Origin: Pontibacillus yanchengensis Y32
GTDB lineage: Bacteria > Bacillota > Bacilli > Bacillales > BH030062
NCBI RefSeq assembly: GCF_000770635.1
Contig: NZ_AVBF01000031.1
Coordinates: 1-49,859, forward strand
Direction of reading: 5' to 3'
DNA length: 49,859 bases
Position numbers and translations under genes: made by a program. This document shows, in pieces, positions 34,271-43,446 of the stretch. Below the pieces are notes generated by a model, which was not told where the DNA came from, searched no databases, and saw only the letters and a list, made by a program, of their open reading frames with translations. Each line of letters begins with the position of its first letter. Position 1 is the stretch's first letter.

Positions 34271-34962
34271 GGTGTCGCTTTTCCTTCAAATTTGTACCCT
34301 ATCCCCCATACTGTTTTTATCAATGTTGGATGAGCAGGGTCCTGTTCTAGCTTTTCTCTTAACTTTCGTATGTGAACATTGATGGTATTCGTATCGCCTT
34401 CAAACTCATACCCCCAAAGCTTTTCCAACAGTTGTGATCGAGAGAATACCTGGGACTCATGCTGCACTAAGAACCATAGCAAGTCAAATTCCTTCACAGT
34501 CATCTCAATTGGAACGCCATTTTTTGTAAGACTTCGCATATTATAATCAATGCGATATTGACCGAATGAAAATGCTGTATCACGATGCTTGCCTGATTTC
34601 TCATATCTCCTTAGTACATTTTTCACCCGCAGGACCATTTCTCTTGGACTAAATGGTTTGGTAATATAATCATCCACACCAATTGATAATCCGAATAGGC
34701 GGTCTTTTTCCTGCCCTAATGCCGTTAACAGCATAACGGGGATATCATCATCAAAGCGTATTTCCTCCGCAATATCTAAACCATTTTTTAGAGGCATCAT
34801 GATGTCCAATATTACCAGGTCTGGCTTGTCGTTCTTCCAGCGATTGATGGCTTCATGCCCATCCCTAGCAATGAGTACCTCGTAGCCTTCTTTTTCAAGA
34901 TACCTTCTACAAACGTCTACAATATTTTCATCATCTTCTGCCACTAAAATTGTTTGCTTCAT
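34267..34962 (-). CDS. OmpR/PhoB-family response regulator
   Basis: The protein has 231 residues from ATG 34962, with AGGG 8 bases upstream. The GTG three codons earlier overlaps that site. The receiver domain has D9/D10-type acidic residues in VAEDDENI, phospho-acceptor D53 in VILDIMMPLKNG and K in DDYITKPFSPREM. The winged-helix DNA-binding domain has EFDLLWFLVQHESQVFSR and VHIRKLREKLE. Partner of the adjacent kinase. Confidence 0.94.
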   Translation of the reverse strand: MKQTILVAEDDENIVDVCRRYLEKEGYEVLIARDGHEAINRWKNDKPDLVILDIMMPLKNGLDIAEEIRFDDDIPVMLLTALGQEKDRLFGLSIGVDDYITKPFSPREMVLRVKNVLRRYEKSGKHRDTAFSFGQYRIDYNMRSLTKNGVPIEMTVKEFDLLWFLVQHESQVFSRSQLLEKLWGYEFEGDTNTINVHIRKLREKLEQDPAHPTLIKTVWGIGYKFEGKATP

Positions 34963-34980
34963 TCCTATCACCCTGTTTCG

Positions 34981-35583
34981 TTAGCTTTTCTGAAGCATCG
35001 CTGATCCAAACTTCACGCTAAATGCTTTACACCAGATAACAATCTGATCCCCTTCTTCAACCGTAATGTCGTCTGGAATCATGTAATTTTGATTCCCTTT
35101 ATTACCTTTTAACTTTCCTAATGACATTCCATCAGCAGGGTCCTGCCCTTTTTTTACCATATACACATATAAATCGGGACCATTGGTTGCACTAAAATCC
35201 GTCATTCGTACAATACCTTCTTCTTCAAAGTATTCAGCTTTCCCTTCAGCATTATGCTGTTGGTCCGCTCCTTTAAACTGACCAGAGAGCATAGCCATTG
35301 GTTGGGAATCCTCTTCTTGCATATCGTCTTCTTCGTCTTGACCCTTCATCTCATCGGATTCATGGCCCATGTCTGCATCCATATTATCTGTGGTATTTTC
35401 GTTTTTCATGTTGTCCTCCATGGATTCCTCTTCATTAGATTCAGCTGAAGTAGTTGACTCTGATTCGGTTGGAAAAGCTTCATTAACCGTCTTGTCAATA
35501 AACAGAGGCGACAATAACCACCAACCGACAAATAACAACAGCACTACTCCAAATCCAGATCCAATGTATAGTATCTTCTTCAT
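34981..35583 (-). CDS. Membrane-anchored DM13-domain protein with Met-rich acidic linker
   Basis: The protein has 200 residues. One membrane helix (4-24) is followed by a strongly acidic linker (about 40-95) with eight methionines at 55, 59, 68, 72, 79, 88, 96 and 98, then a DM13 domain (about 99-200: LSGQFKGADQQHNAEGKAEYF, GPDLYVYMVKKG, VIWCKAFSVKFGSAML with conserved C185). DM13 is thought to be a redox domain. First gene of the operon with ATG preceded by AAGGGGG. It may be a sensor or an Msr substrate in the envelope (inference). Confidence 0.85.
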   Translation of the reverse strand: MKKILYIGSGFGVVLLLFVGWWLLSPLFIDKTVNEAFPTESESTTSAESNEEESMEDNMKNENTTDNMDADMGHESDEMKGQDEEDDMQEEDSQPMAMLSGQFKGADQQHNAEGKAEYFEEEGIVRMTDFSATNGPDLYVYMVKKGQDPADGMSLGKLKGNKGNQNYMIPDDITVEEGDQIVIWCKAFSVKFGSAMLQKS

Positions 35584-35630
35584 GTAAATGCCCCCTTGTA
35601 TGGAATGTACTTATACTGTAAAAAGAAGAC

Positions 35631-35636
35631 ATTATA
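35631..35636 (-). promoter_or_regulatory. -10 element of the DM13 operon
   Basis: TATAAT on the minus strand (ATTATA here), 48 bases before the start codon. The matching -35 region (TTTTTA, 17 bases upstream) is poor, so an activator, possibly the response regulator itself, may be needed. Element A copy 3 begins 46 bases upstream. Confidence 0.45.
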
Positions 35637-35681
35637 GATTGGTAATGAAATCATAAAAATTCTATAAACTTTTTAATGTTT

Positions 35682-36308
35682 GGCTGTGTTAAAGTTCTTT
35701 GTTGATACACTAATGAAATAGTTTTAGGTTCTTCCATTAAGCACCATAACCTTTCATAACTACTGATTCTGGACCCGTTACGTTTGTGAGGAAGGGGCTG
35801 CGGTGAAATGGTTCGCTTTCCGCGGAGGAACATGCGAGCCTCCTCGTTCGGCTACGCCTCTCTGTGGGGTCTCGCATTGTCCCTTCTTCCGCAGGAGTCT
35901 CACCATTACCCTCCGCCCATCGGTATAAGGGATAACGGATCCATCGTAGTTAGTACTTGGTTGAGTATTATGATGTTTTAGCACCTTCAATATTTGAATC
36001 AATAGTGTTGAAGCTTTCTCCTTAATCCAAATATAAGGCAACTACTTTCCTTGATATGGACTCCAAAACATGATGTTGATTCGGTGGGAATTTGCGAGAC
36101 TCCTGCGGAAATACGATCGAGTGAAGACCCCACAGAGAGGCGAAGCCGAACGAGGAGGCTTCACCGATTGTCCGCGGAAAGCGAGTGAATTCCCACCGAA
36201 TCAACCACTCAGCACAAAAAAACTCCTTATTCAAAACTACGCTTCTTATCGTGAATAAGGCAATTTGATTAGTTGATTCCAAAATCATCACCAAGCTTTA
36301 ACAGATTC
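35682..36308. mobile_element. Element A, copy 3 (627 bp, complete)
   Basis: The left end is GGCTGTGTTAAAGTTC. The right end is worn (CTTTAACAGATTC). The 8-bp flanks TAATGTTT (35674-35681) and TAATGTTC (36309-36316) match at seven positions, so this is an older insertion. The two inverted GC-rich units are at about 35810-35905 and 36085-36190. Short open frames across it are not genes. Confidence 0.88.
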
Positions 36309-36347
36309 TAATGTTCAAACTCGAAGAATTACATCTAACTGTGGCAA

Positions 36348-36395
36348 GTTGCTCCTATTTTGAAAATCTCGTTCCTGATTTTTAAAAGTCGCTCC
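36348..36395. repeat. GGAGCGAC-type 20-bp repeats, three units
   Basis: On the minus strand GGAGCGAC, GGAACGAG and GGAGCAAC are spaced exactly 20 bases apart with AT-rich spacers. The same family occurs with six units at 48772-48891. Confidence 0.7.
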
Positions 36396-36447
36396 TTTCC
36401 TTAACTTATAAGTCAATATCTCTTACTCCTTCTGTTCCTATCCCAAT

Positions 36448-36482
36448 AAAAAAAGACCAATCTACAGAGTAATCGGTCTTTA
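36448..36482 (-). terminator. Terminator after the kinase-like gene
   Basis: AAAGACC (36452-36458) and GGTCTTT (36475-36481), with a T run on the minus strand, 13 bases after the stop at 36495. Confidence 0.8.
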
Positions 36483-36494
36483 ATCCTGGTTAGA

Positions 36495-37046
36495 TCACTT
36501 TTTATTCACCCAATCTTGATAACTAGATGCATCCATCTCTTTCACATGCTCCAAAAACGCATCCAACACATCGTATTTTTTCAACCCTTTAAACAATTTT
36601 GTTGGTATATGCGTGTTGGTGGAAAACGCTCGCTTATGATCGATGACTTTTAATTGTTGATCTTGGTCTATTAAGATATGACGGATTTCCGTATCCCATC
36701 TTGTAAACCCGACTCGCTGTAATTCCTGAAGCATCGCAACTACCTTAGCTGTTAACTCTCTAGTAATTTGTTTTTCTCTTTTTAAATGACGCGCTAGCGA
36801 AACACCTTCTACGTATTCCATTACAATGTAATTGTCTCCGTATTCATATAACCTTGGAAAGACCGGAGAGATTTGCCCCACTTTTAATGCTTCTAGTTCC
36901 TTTTGTTGTGTTTCTTCTTTAAAGAAGTACTTTACGCATTTCTCTTCAGTAATTTGATATATTTCTCCATCTTTGCCATCTCCAATCAGCTTGTACCCAA
37001 CTAAATCCTGTTTGTTTATGTGATTCTTCTTTTTAAAATCAATCAT
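36495..37046 (-). CDS. YrzF-like small protein kinase-fold protein
   Basis: The protein has 183 residues, only a minimal kinase fold. The glycine loop is IGDGKDGEIYQI (21-32), the ATP-anchoring lysine is K39 in CVKYFF, the hinge is IVMEYVEGVSL, and the catalytic-loop region RWDTEIRHILI has D118. The metal-binding site reads VIDHKRAF (D136) in place of DFG. This fits the YrzF/RIO-like group of Bacillus, whose substrates are unknown. It stands alone. Low or altered activity is possible. Confidence 0.72.
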   Translation of the reverse strand: MIDFKKKNHINKQDLVGYKLIGDGKDGEIYQITEEKCVKYFFKEETQQKELEALKVGQISPVFPRLYEYGDNYIVMEYVEGVSLARHLKREKQITRELTAKVVAMLQELQRVGFTRWDTEIRHILIDQDQQLKVIDHKRAFSTNTHIPTKLFKGLKKYDVLDAFLEHVKEMDASSYQDWVNKK

Positions 37047-37260
37047 ATCATCGCTCCTTAGTATAAGGCTGTTCTATAGTATTCTATGAAGCGATAATCA
37101 TTAAGTAACCCCGTCATACGCTTGTTTCTGACATGTCTGGTCCAATTCACACTAGTTTACCTTACACATCCATTTCCATATATTGTTTGAGAGTCCTAAT
37201 GTCATCCCTTATACTTAATGATATAACCATTTCCAGTATATAAAGTAGGAGGTTACATAC

Positions 37261-38457
37261 ATGGAAACAATGGAAAGACTATTTCAGTCCAATTTCAAAG
37301 TGGGAGCTTATCCCTTCTATGAATACTTACGCCAACATGACCCTATCTTCCTCATGTCACAACAACACAACCAATCATCTTGGATTGTTACTAAGTATGA
37401 CCATGTAAAAGAATTACTAAAAACACAAAGCTTTTTAAAAGATCAGTCCAAACTATTTTCCACCTCTCCCCACGACACACCTCAAGATGAAATGACGACG
37501 ATTTTTCAAAACATGATGCTAGATGTTGATCCACCTGACCACACAAGACTTCGCAAATTAGTCCAACCCTATTTCAATCCAAAAACGATAAAAAATCTAC
37601 AACCAAGAATTGAAGATATTGCTGACCAATTAATTATGGAAATGAACAACAAGAAAGGTCCAATTGACTTAATCAACGATTTTGCCTTTCCACTTCCGAT
37701 TATTGTCATTAGCGAATTGCTAGGTGTCCCCGCTGAAGACCGAAATAAATTCAGGAGATGGTCTAACACGATCCTTGCAGCGGCAGATGACATGGAAACG
37801 GATTTCGTAGAGGATGTTCAAGCCTTTACTCAATACTTGACCCGCTTGTTTGAAGAGAGACGCGAAGAACCACAAGACGACCTTATCTCTAACCTTTTAC
37901 AAGCAGAGGAAGAAGGAGAACAATTAAGCCGTACCGAGTTGTATTCGATGATTGTGCTCTTGATTATTGCCGGACATGAGACAACTGTGAACCTAATCGC
38001 CAATACGATGTACGCTCTGTTTGAACATCCTAGGCAAATGGAACGGTTACGAGAGGACTTCTCATGGACGGAGAATGCTATTGAAGAGGGGCTACGCTAT
38101 TATAGCCCAGTTGATTTCTCTACAGCTCGTTGGGCGGAGAAAGATATGGAGTTTCATGGTAAACACATTCAACGTGGCGATTTAGTACTCGCTTCTCTCA
38201 GCTCCGCTAATCGTGATGAAAGCAAGTTCGAACGAGCAGATGAATTTGATATAACACGAAAAGAGGTCCAACATGTTGCCTTCGGATTTGGGATACACTT
38301 TTGTCTTGGGGCACCACTAGCACGTCTTGAAGGGAAAATCGCACTCGAAAAGCTTCTTAACGCTTTTCCGGATATTCGATTAGCTGAACAAAAACCAAAT
38401 TGGCGTCCTGTCTTTTTGCTTAGAGGGTTAGATAATCTTTACGTAAATATAAAGTAA
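37261..38457 (+). CDS. Cytochrome P450 (CYP107-like)
   Basis: The protein has 398 residues of a soluble bacterial P450. The I-helix oxygen-binding motif is AGHETT, the K-helix EGLRYYSP supplies E and R, and the heme-binding loop is FGFGIHFCLGAPLAR with ligand C348. It resembles CYP107 enzymes of Bacillus that hydroxylate fatty acids or macrolide-like compounds. The substrate here is unknown, and no ferredoxin or reductase gene is adjacent. ATG 37261 is preceded by GTAGGAGG. Repeat B copies follow directly, with no other terminator on this strand until 38917. Confidence 0.92.
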   Translation: METMERLFQSNFKVGAYPFYEYLRQHDPIFLMSQQHNQSSWIVTKYDHVKELLKTQSFLKDQSKLFSTSPHDTPQDEMTTIFQNMMLDVDPPDHTRLRKLVQPYFNPKTIKNLQPRIEDIADQLIMEMNNKKGPIDLINDFAFPLPIIVISELLGVPAEDRNKFRRWSNTILAAADDMETDFVEDVQAFTQYLTRLFEERREEPQDDLISNLLQAEEEGEQLSRTELYSMIVLLIIAGHETTVNLIANTMYALFEHPRQMERLREDFSWTENAIEEGLRYYSPVDFSTARWAEKDMEFHGKHIQRGDLVLASLSSANRDESKFERADEFDITRKEVQHVAFGFGIHFCLGAPLARLEGKIALEKLLNAFPDIRLAEQKPNWRPVFLLRGLDNLYVNIK

Positions 38458-38466
38458 AAATTAAGA

Positions 38467-38552
38467 AAAGCTTACGGCGCCCGGTTAGCCGGCCTACACA
38501 ACGTAGGTTGGTTCGATGTTGCTACGTGATGTAGCTGTTTTAATCGAACTTC
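38467..38552 (+). repeat. Repeat B, copy 4 (left half only)
   Basis: Begins with worn AAAGCTTACGGCGCCCGGTTAG, has CCTACACAACGTAGGTTGG and TTCGATGTTGCTACGTGATGTAGC, and stops at TAATCGAACTTCC. The right end is missing. Confidence 0.7.
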
Positions 38553-38646
38553 CATGTAAGTGGTTCCATGTTTCTGCTCCCTAAAGTTCTATACATGCGG
38601 ATTTATGAAACAGAACCTAATGGTATCTTCAATGATAGTCAAGAAA

Positions 38647-38861
38647 AAAAGCGCAAGCGCCCGTTAAGCGACGTACAAACTGCGGCCCACAGGATGTGGG
38701 TTGGTTCGATGTTGCTGCACGATGCAGCGAACTTAATCGAACTTCCTCTTAATCCTTTTGAGATAAAGGAAACACGAAGAGCGGAAGCGATTCGATGTTG
38801 ACTTATCGTAAGGAGGGGCAGGAAGTTTGCTAGTCGCTGGGCGCTGGAGCTGGACGTGGCC
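38647..38861 (+). repeat. Repeat B, copy 5 (complete, uninterrupted reference copy, with tail to 38910)
   Basis: Left arm AAAAGCGCAAGCGCCCGTTA, modules GCGGCCCACAGGATGTGGG and TTCGATGTTGCTGCACGATG, then TTTTGAGATAAAGGAAACACG (the empty site matching the element A target in copy 2), GTTGACTTATCGTAAGGAGG and right arm TAGTCGCTGGGCGCTGGAG. The tail TTATACACAAGCATTG..TTTCCTA to 38910 also follows copy 1. Confidence 0.88.
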
Positions 38862-38916
38862 ATATCACTTTTTTAGTTATACACAAGCATTGAATTTTAT
38901 AATTTCCTAAGCAACT

Positions 38917-38956
38917 AAAAAGCTCCTAGCACCAATGATGCGTGCTAGGAGTTTTT
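38917..38956. terminator. Bidirectional terminator between P450 and HpaB-like genes
   Basis: AAAAAGCTCCTAGCAC and GTGCTAGGAGTTTTT form a near-perfect stem with T runs on both strands. Confidence 0.88.
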
Positions 38957-40389
38957 CATTCCTTCATAAATTTTTCCGCAAATGTACAAGCAGGTTGTTT
39001 GTCATACGTGTGGTAAATAGTCTGGGATAACCGGACCGGGTCACCAAAGAAAAACCGTTCATATAAGGTTTGCCTGGCACCAAAGGCACTCATGGAGATA
39101 TCCCAGGCCAACCGAAACAAACGAACACGTTCTTTGCCGTTTTTGTCAGTCGCCTGTAAATAATTCTTTAGATCCGCTCCAATCGATGATTCAAAATCGC
39201 TTTCGGTCGGTATGGTCATCATCCCACTTGCTCCTAATTGCTGAAGAATTTCTGTGAAACGAGGATATAGCTCCTGAAATTGATTGATTGCTATATATAG
39301 AGGCTGGCGTGCAGGGATGTAAACACCTGTCGATTCTTCTATCAACCCTTGTTCTTCCGAGTAAATAAGTAAGGCTTGCATTGTTTCTAGCCCTTTAATT
39401 ATTTCGGTAACTTTGCTTTGTACGTGTTGATATTCACTAATATTAATTGTTTCTACAATAATTTGCGCTATTCCAAGTAATAACTCTATTTTGATTACTT
39501 GCCTAGAAACAATTTGATGAAGCGTAAACGGCGTGAATTTTCCCTTTTTATATAAATCATCCATTGCTTTAATGTTTTTATAAATGAATACCCTTTCCCA
39601 AGGGACGAGCACGTCATCAAAAAGAACAATCGTATCCATTTCCTCAAATCGGGAGGATAACGGTGCATTAAATCGGGATTTTCCAGTCACAAATGATTCC
39701 CTGGCAACAAATTTTAATCCAGGTGTATTACTTGGTATGGAAAAAGCATATGCCTCTGCTTCTTCTATTCCTCCTGGAGCAGACAGCACGATGATTTCAT
39801 CGGTAATCCCACCTTGGGTAGCCAGTAACTTTGCCCCTTTGATGATGATCCCCTCGTCTGTACTTTTTACTATTTTTGCATTGGTCACATCCTCATCCAA
39901 AACGCTTAGAGTAGAGCGATTCGACTGAGGCTTTAAAAAAGTATGAGTGAACGATAGGTCATGTTCTCGGGCGTATTCATAGAACGACCGTAACCGCTCG
40001 GGAAAGCAATTTTCTTCGCCTTCTAAAATATTTGCTGAAGCCGCATAAGATGCTAATACAGTGTTCATATAATCAGGACTTCTCCCCATTAACCCACCTG
40101 TATGTCGTGCCCACCGTTGGATCATCTTTCTTCTTGCTTGGAGATCTTGTTTTGTTTTCGGAATTAAGTAAGATGTACCGATTTGATGACCTGTTGTATC
40201 AGAGGAAAAGGTCATCATTTCTTCCGCTTGGCTATGCTGTATGTCATACAACTCTGCCTGACTCTGAATCACACCTTGAAATGCAGAATGTTGAGAAATG
40301 TTCCCCTGAATACGCTCCCCATCAATCCAAACCTCACTCTCTAGCGCGTCAATTCGTCGGATATATTCTTCCCCTGTTATCGCAGGCAT
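38956..40389 (-). CDS. 4-hydroxyphenylacetate 3-monooxygenase-type oxygenase (HpaB family)
   Basis: The protein has 477 residues and resembles the FADH2-using oxygenase HpaB/YoaI: MPAITGEEYIRRIDALESEVWIDGERI at the start, HTFLKPQSNRS, a central VLFDDVLVPWERVFIYKN and the C-terminal ARQTLYERFFFGDPVR. It adds a hydroxyl to a phenolic ring using reduced flavin from a separate reductase. That reductase (HpaC) is not in the window. GGGAGTG precedes the ATG. It is transcribed alone. Confidence 0.85.
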   Translation of the reverse strand: MPAITGEEYIRRIDALESEVWIDGERIQGNISQHSAFQGVIQSQAELYDIQHSQAEEMMTFSSDTTGHQIGTSYLIPKTKQDLQARRKMIQRWARHTGGLMGRSPDYMNTVLASYAASANILEGEENCFPERLRSFYEYAREHDLSFTHTFLKPQSNRSTLSVLDEDVTNAKIVKSTDEGIIIKGAKLLATQGGITDEIIVLSAPGGIEEAEAYAFSIPSNTPGLKFVARESFVTGKSRFNAPLSSRFEEMDTIVLFDDVLVPWERVFIYKNIKAMDDLYKKGKFTPFTLHQIVSRQVIKIELLLGIAQIIVETINISEYQHVQSKVTEIIKGLETMQALLIYSEEQGLIEESTGVYIPARQPLYIAINQFQELYPRFTEILQQLGASGMMTIPTESDFESSIGADLKNYLQATDKNGKERVRLFRLAWDISMSAFGARQTLYERFFFGDPVRLSQTIYHTYDKQPACTFAEKFMKE

Positions 40390-40485
40390 CCAATCACTCC
40401 CGTTAGATAAGCCACAAATAGTTATTATCTATTTTATTAAGCTCTCTAAAGAATGTGAGTAATCAGCCCAATTGTTCATATGTAT

Positions 40486-41175
40486 TTATAGCAACAGAAA
40501 AACAAGGAACGGGCTGATTAAGGAAATGATAATAGCACAAAGGATCATCGCAACCGTACTGACTGCCCCTTCTCTTTCACTATTCTCCATAGCCTTAGAT
40601 GTCCCAATCGCATGAGATGCAGTCCCCATTCCAATCCCTTTACCGAGGAAATGCGTAATGCGCATCCATTTGAATACACTGGGGACTAACACCGCTCCTA
40701 CTATCCCAGCAAAAATAACAAACACAGCAGCTAAGGAAGGTACACCACCGAGACTTTGTGCTACAGGCATGGCTACAGGTGTTGTGGCATTTTTAGGAAC
40801 AAGAGAATAGATAATCGATGGTTCAAAATCAGCCCATTTCAGAAGAAGGATACCGGATGACACACCTATTACAGCACCAACCGTAACACTTGAAACAATC
40901 AAGAACATAAATCTTTTTAAAATAGCTCGTTGCTTATATAAAGGATAGGCTAGAGCAACTACCGCTGGGCCCAAGAACCAGTCAATCCAGGCCCCTCCCT
41001 TCATATAGGTATCATATGGAATATCACTAACCAGCAACAAGAGGCTAACCGTAATCGTAGAAACGAGTACAGGCAAGGTAATGGGAGAACGTAATCGTCG
41101 ATATACGTTAAGGGAACCTATATATATTAGAAGCGTTCCAATTATCGCCGCCATCCCAATCATAATATTACTCAT
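40486..41175 (-). CDS. lrgB: LrgB/CidB-family membrane protein
   Basis: The protein has 229 residues with about seven membrane helices. Family marks are VLVSTITVSLLLL, FLGPAVVALAYPLYKQR, SLVPKNATTPVAMPVAQSLGG and FLGKGIGMGTASHAIGTSKAME. LrgAB-type proteins modulate murein hydrolase activity, programmed lysis or export of pyruvate-like compounds. Its start overlaps the lrgA stop by eight bases. No LytSR regulator is adjacent. Confidence 0.9.
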   Translation of the reverse strand: MSNIMIGMAAIIGTLLIYIGSLNVYRRLRSPITLPVLVSTITVSLLLLVSDIPYDTYMKGGAWIDWFLGPAVVALAYPLYKQRAILKRFMFLIVSSVTVGAVIGVSSGILLLKWADFEPSIIYSLVPKNATTPVAMPVAQSLGGVPSLAAVFVIFAGIVGAVLVPSVFKWMRITHFLGKGIGMGTASHAIGTSKAMENSEREGAVSTVAMILCAIIISLISPFLVFLLL

Positions 41176-41536
41176 AGTGCTTCTCCTTTTGGTGAACTAT
41201 AAACTGACTGAAAGCCCCTGATGTTACCGCCACAAGTATTGTACTAACTAAAACAATGACTAGAAGCAGCATACCTTTTCCCGCTAGCACGTCCAGGTAT
41301 TGAATAACACCTACGGTCACAGGGATGAAAAGGAGTGGCAGATGAGTAACTAATAAATCAGATCCTTTATCAATCCACGTTACCTCCATAAGGTTGGTTA
41401 GCAACGCAACAAACAGCAACATCATCCCTATAATACTTCCCGGAATAAACAAATCGCCTACTCGTTGAATCCACATCCCTATATAGTAAAACATCGTTAC
41501 AATCGCAATATGTAATCCTATTGTCAACATCTTCAT
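41168..41536 (-). CDS. lrgA: CidA/LrgA-family holin-like membrane protein
   Basis: The protein has 122 residues with four membrane helices. IPGSIIGMMLLFVALL and LLVTHLPLLFIPVTVGVIQY are the family core. It is a holin-like partner of LrgB. The ATG follows AAAGGAG. The gene is divergent from the VanW gene. The exact family branch (LrgA or CidA) is uncertain. Confidence 0.88.
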   Translation of the reverse strand: MKMLTIGLHIAIVTMFYYIGMWIQRVGDLFIPGSIIGMMLLFVALLTNLMEVTWIDKGSDLLVTHLPLLFIPVTVGVIQYLDVLAGKGMLLLVIVLVSTILVAVTSGAFSQFIVHQKEKHYE

Positions 41537-41683
41537 AGATAAACTCCTTTAGTCTTCGTAACCTTTCCGTTTACTTCTTGATGGAATGTCATACATCCTG
41601 TTTGTTTGCAAATTTTTAACTCTCTATTTCCTCACATGAATCTACGTATTTCTACTCATACTATCATCAGGAGGTTTCTACTT

Positions 41684-42601
41684 ATGAAAATGGCCATGAT
41701 ATCAATATTTCTTTTATTCATTAACCCAGCTGTACAAAATGAAGATTTAACAATTGTTCATGAAGGAAAAGAAATCATGAATATTTATCGGGACGATTAT
41801 ATGGAAGAGTTTATTGGTAAGCCGTTCATCAGTTCATCCAAAACAAATGAGCTTATGAACCAGGTGTCAGAGGTGGTACATAAAGAGGCTATCAACGCCA
41901 AGATAGGGAATTCAGGAGAAATCATTCCTGGAGAAAACGGATACCACCTTTATCAGGAAAAATTCCAAGGGATGTTTTACAGCTATCTCTTAGGTAAGGG
42001 TCCCATGACAATGGAAGCCCCAAAGCTTCCCATTCACCCGAAAGTGGACAGTGAGATACTCGCAAATATACGTACAAAACAAATTGGGCAGTATGTCACC
42101 TATTTCAACTCAAACAATAAAGAAAGAACCCATAACATTAAACTCGCAACAGACGCAGTAGACAGTCATGTTGTCTTCCCAGGAGAAACCTTTTCATTCA
42201 ATCAGGTCGTAGGTAAACGAACAAAAGAAAAAGGGTACTTACCAGCCCCTGTCATCGTAAAAGGAGAGGTTACAGAAGGAATCGGAGGCGGAATTTGCCA
42301 AGTTTCCTCTACCATCTTCAACGCTGTAGATAATGCTGGCGCTAACATCCTACAGCGCTTCTCCCATAGTAAAAGCGTTCCATATGTACCACCAGGAAGG
42401 GATGCTACCGTTAGCTGGTATGGACCAGATTTCACATTTAAGAATCCGTATAATCAGCCCTTATTAATCCGTGCTAAAGTGTATGGCGGACAACTTAGTA
42501 TCACGATATTTTCCTCTAATGAAGCTGAAGTGAAGAATCGAGATATTCCTGATGCTTCTGAGGAGTTGCCAGATGAAGTGAAGTTGGAGGAAGATGAGTA
42601 G
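41684..42601 (+). CDS. VanW-family surface protein
   Basis: The protein has 305 residues from ATG 41684, which AGGAGG (41669-41674) and the signal-like MKMAMISIFLLFINPAV indicate. The frame runs further upstream but without a ribosome binding site. The VanW domain covers about residues 140-285: YFNSNNKERTHNIKLA, VVFPGETFSFNQVVGKRT, GIGGGICQVSSTIFNAV with its cysteine, and NPYNQPLLIRAKV. VanW proteins are linked to cell-wall metabolism, with an unknown reaction. It ends in an acidic tail. Confidence 0.85.
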   Translation: MKMAMISIFLLFINPAVQNEDLTIVHEGKEIMNIYRDDYMEEFIGKPFISSSKTNELMNQVSEVVHKEAINAKIGNSGEIIPGENGYHLYQEKFQGMFYSYLLGKGPMTMEAPKLPIHPKVDSEILANIRTKQIGQYVTYFNSNNKERTHNIKLATDAVDSHVVFPGETFSFNQVVGKRTKEKGYLPAPVIVKGEVTEGIGGGICQVSSTIFNAVDNAGANILQRFSHSKSVPYVPPGRDATVSWYGPDFTFKNPYNQPLLIRAKVYGGQLSITIFSSNEAEVKNRDIPDASEELPDEVKLEEDE

Positions 42602-42651
42602 CACGAAGATCTATATTAGTAAAACTCAAAAGTTTCAGCTATCTACCCAAC

Positions 42652-42679
42652 ATCCCCCATGCCAACAAATATGGGGGAT
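42652..42679. terminator. Bidirectional terminator between VanW and NTF2-like genes
   Basis: ATCCCCCAT and ATGGGGGAT form a perfect 9-bp stem with a 10-base loop between converging genes. The T tract is short. Confidence 0.65.
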
Positions 42680-42683
42680 TACT

Positions 42684-43082
42684 TTAGATTTCGATAACAT
42701 AAGATGTCAATTCCTTAATTTTAGCGTTCTTACCAGCACCAGTGAATTGGAACATATCACAAAAAGCATAACGCTTTTGATTTTTCATGTTGAACATCCC
42801 CTCCACTGCTCCTGATTTACCGTGAGTGATAATTGTTTTCATATGAACTTCAGACAGGATGTCGCTTTTCATATGTTTGCAACATTCAATGAATTGATCC
42901 TTCCCTTCGATGACTTCATTGCCGAGTATATTCCAATAAATATCATTGGAAATCGCCTCTTCCAAAAAAGACAGGTCACCTTTGGAAAACGCTATAGTAA
43001 ACTGTTTAAGGAACTCTTTCTTTGGGGAATTTCCACAATCCTCAGCACAAATGATTTTTAGACCTTCCTGATTACCTTCCAC
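42684..43082 (-). CDS. NTF2/SnoaL-like protein
   Basis: The protein has 132 residues from GTG 43082, after AAAGGAG. FLKQFTIAFSKGDLSFLEEAISNDIYWNILGNEVIEGKDQFIECCK is the typical start of a small NTF2-fold (SnoaL/DUF4440-like) domain, with the C-terminal half MKTIITHGKSGAVEGMF. Such proteins bind or isomerise small molecules. No specific role can be assigned. It stands alone. Confidence 0.75.
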   Translation of the reverse strand: MEGNQEGLKIICAEDCGNSPKKEFLKQFTIAFSKGDLSFLEEAISNDIYWNILGNEVIEGKDQFIECCKHMKSDILSEVHMKTIITHGKSGAVEGMFNMKNQKRYAFCDMFQFTGAGKNAKIKELTSYVIEI

Positions 43083-43199
43083 TATATAAGCACTCCTTTT
43101 AGTTTCCTATTGTAAATCCATTATACTATGTACTCTTAACCGTAAATTTACTAATAAGCAAAAGGAACAATACATTATTCATCCCGCCTTGATATGTAA

Positions 43200-43403
43200 T
43201 CACTTATTATCAACTAACTCATTTACCAACAGGTTCAAAAGATACACGCCTCTAAACAAACAACCAGCAATAATACCAAACGCAACAACAGCTCCAAAGT
43301 AAGGTCCACCTATCACTAATAATAACCAACCAAGAAAAGTAGCCAGTACTATCAATAGAAATGTAAACAATCCAACTTCCTCCTTAAGAGATCTATATTG
43401 CAT
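43200..43403 (-). CDS. Small two-helix membrane protein
   Basis: The protein has 67 residues: two hydrophobic segments (FTFLLIVLATFLGWLLLVIG and FGAVVAFGIIAGCLF) joined by GPY, with a polar start and end. No convincing ribosome binding site is seen, so it may not be translated well. No family recognised. Confidence 0.5.
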   Translation of the reverse strand: MQYRSLKEEVGLFTFLLIVLATFLGWLLLVIGGPYFGAVVAFGIIAGCLFRGVYLLNLLVNELVDNK

Positions 43404-43446
43404 TTATTTTATCATTACTTTATATCAGAATAAGATTTATAAAAAA

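Noticed and set aside
42594-42815. 73-codon frame after the VanW gene
   Set aside because: It overlaps the terminator and the antisense strand of the NTF2-like gene and has no independent support.
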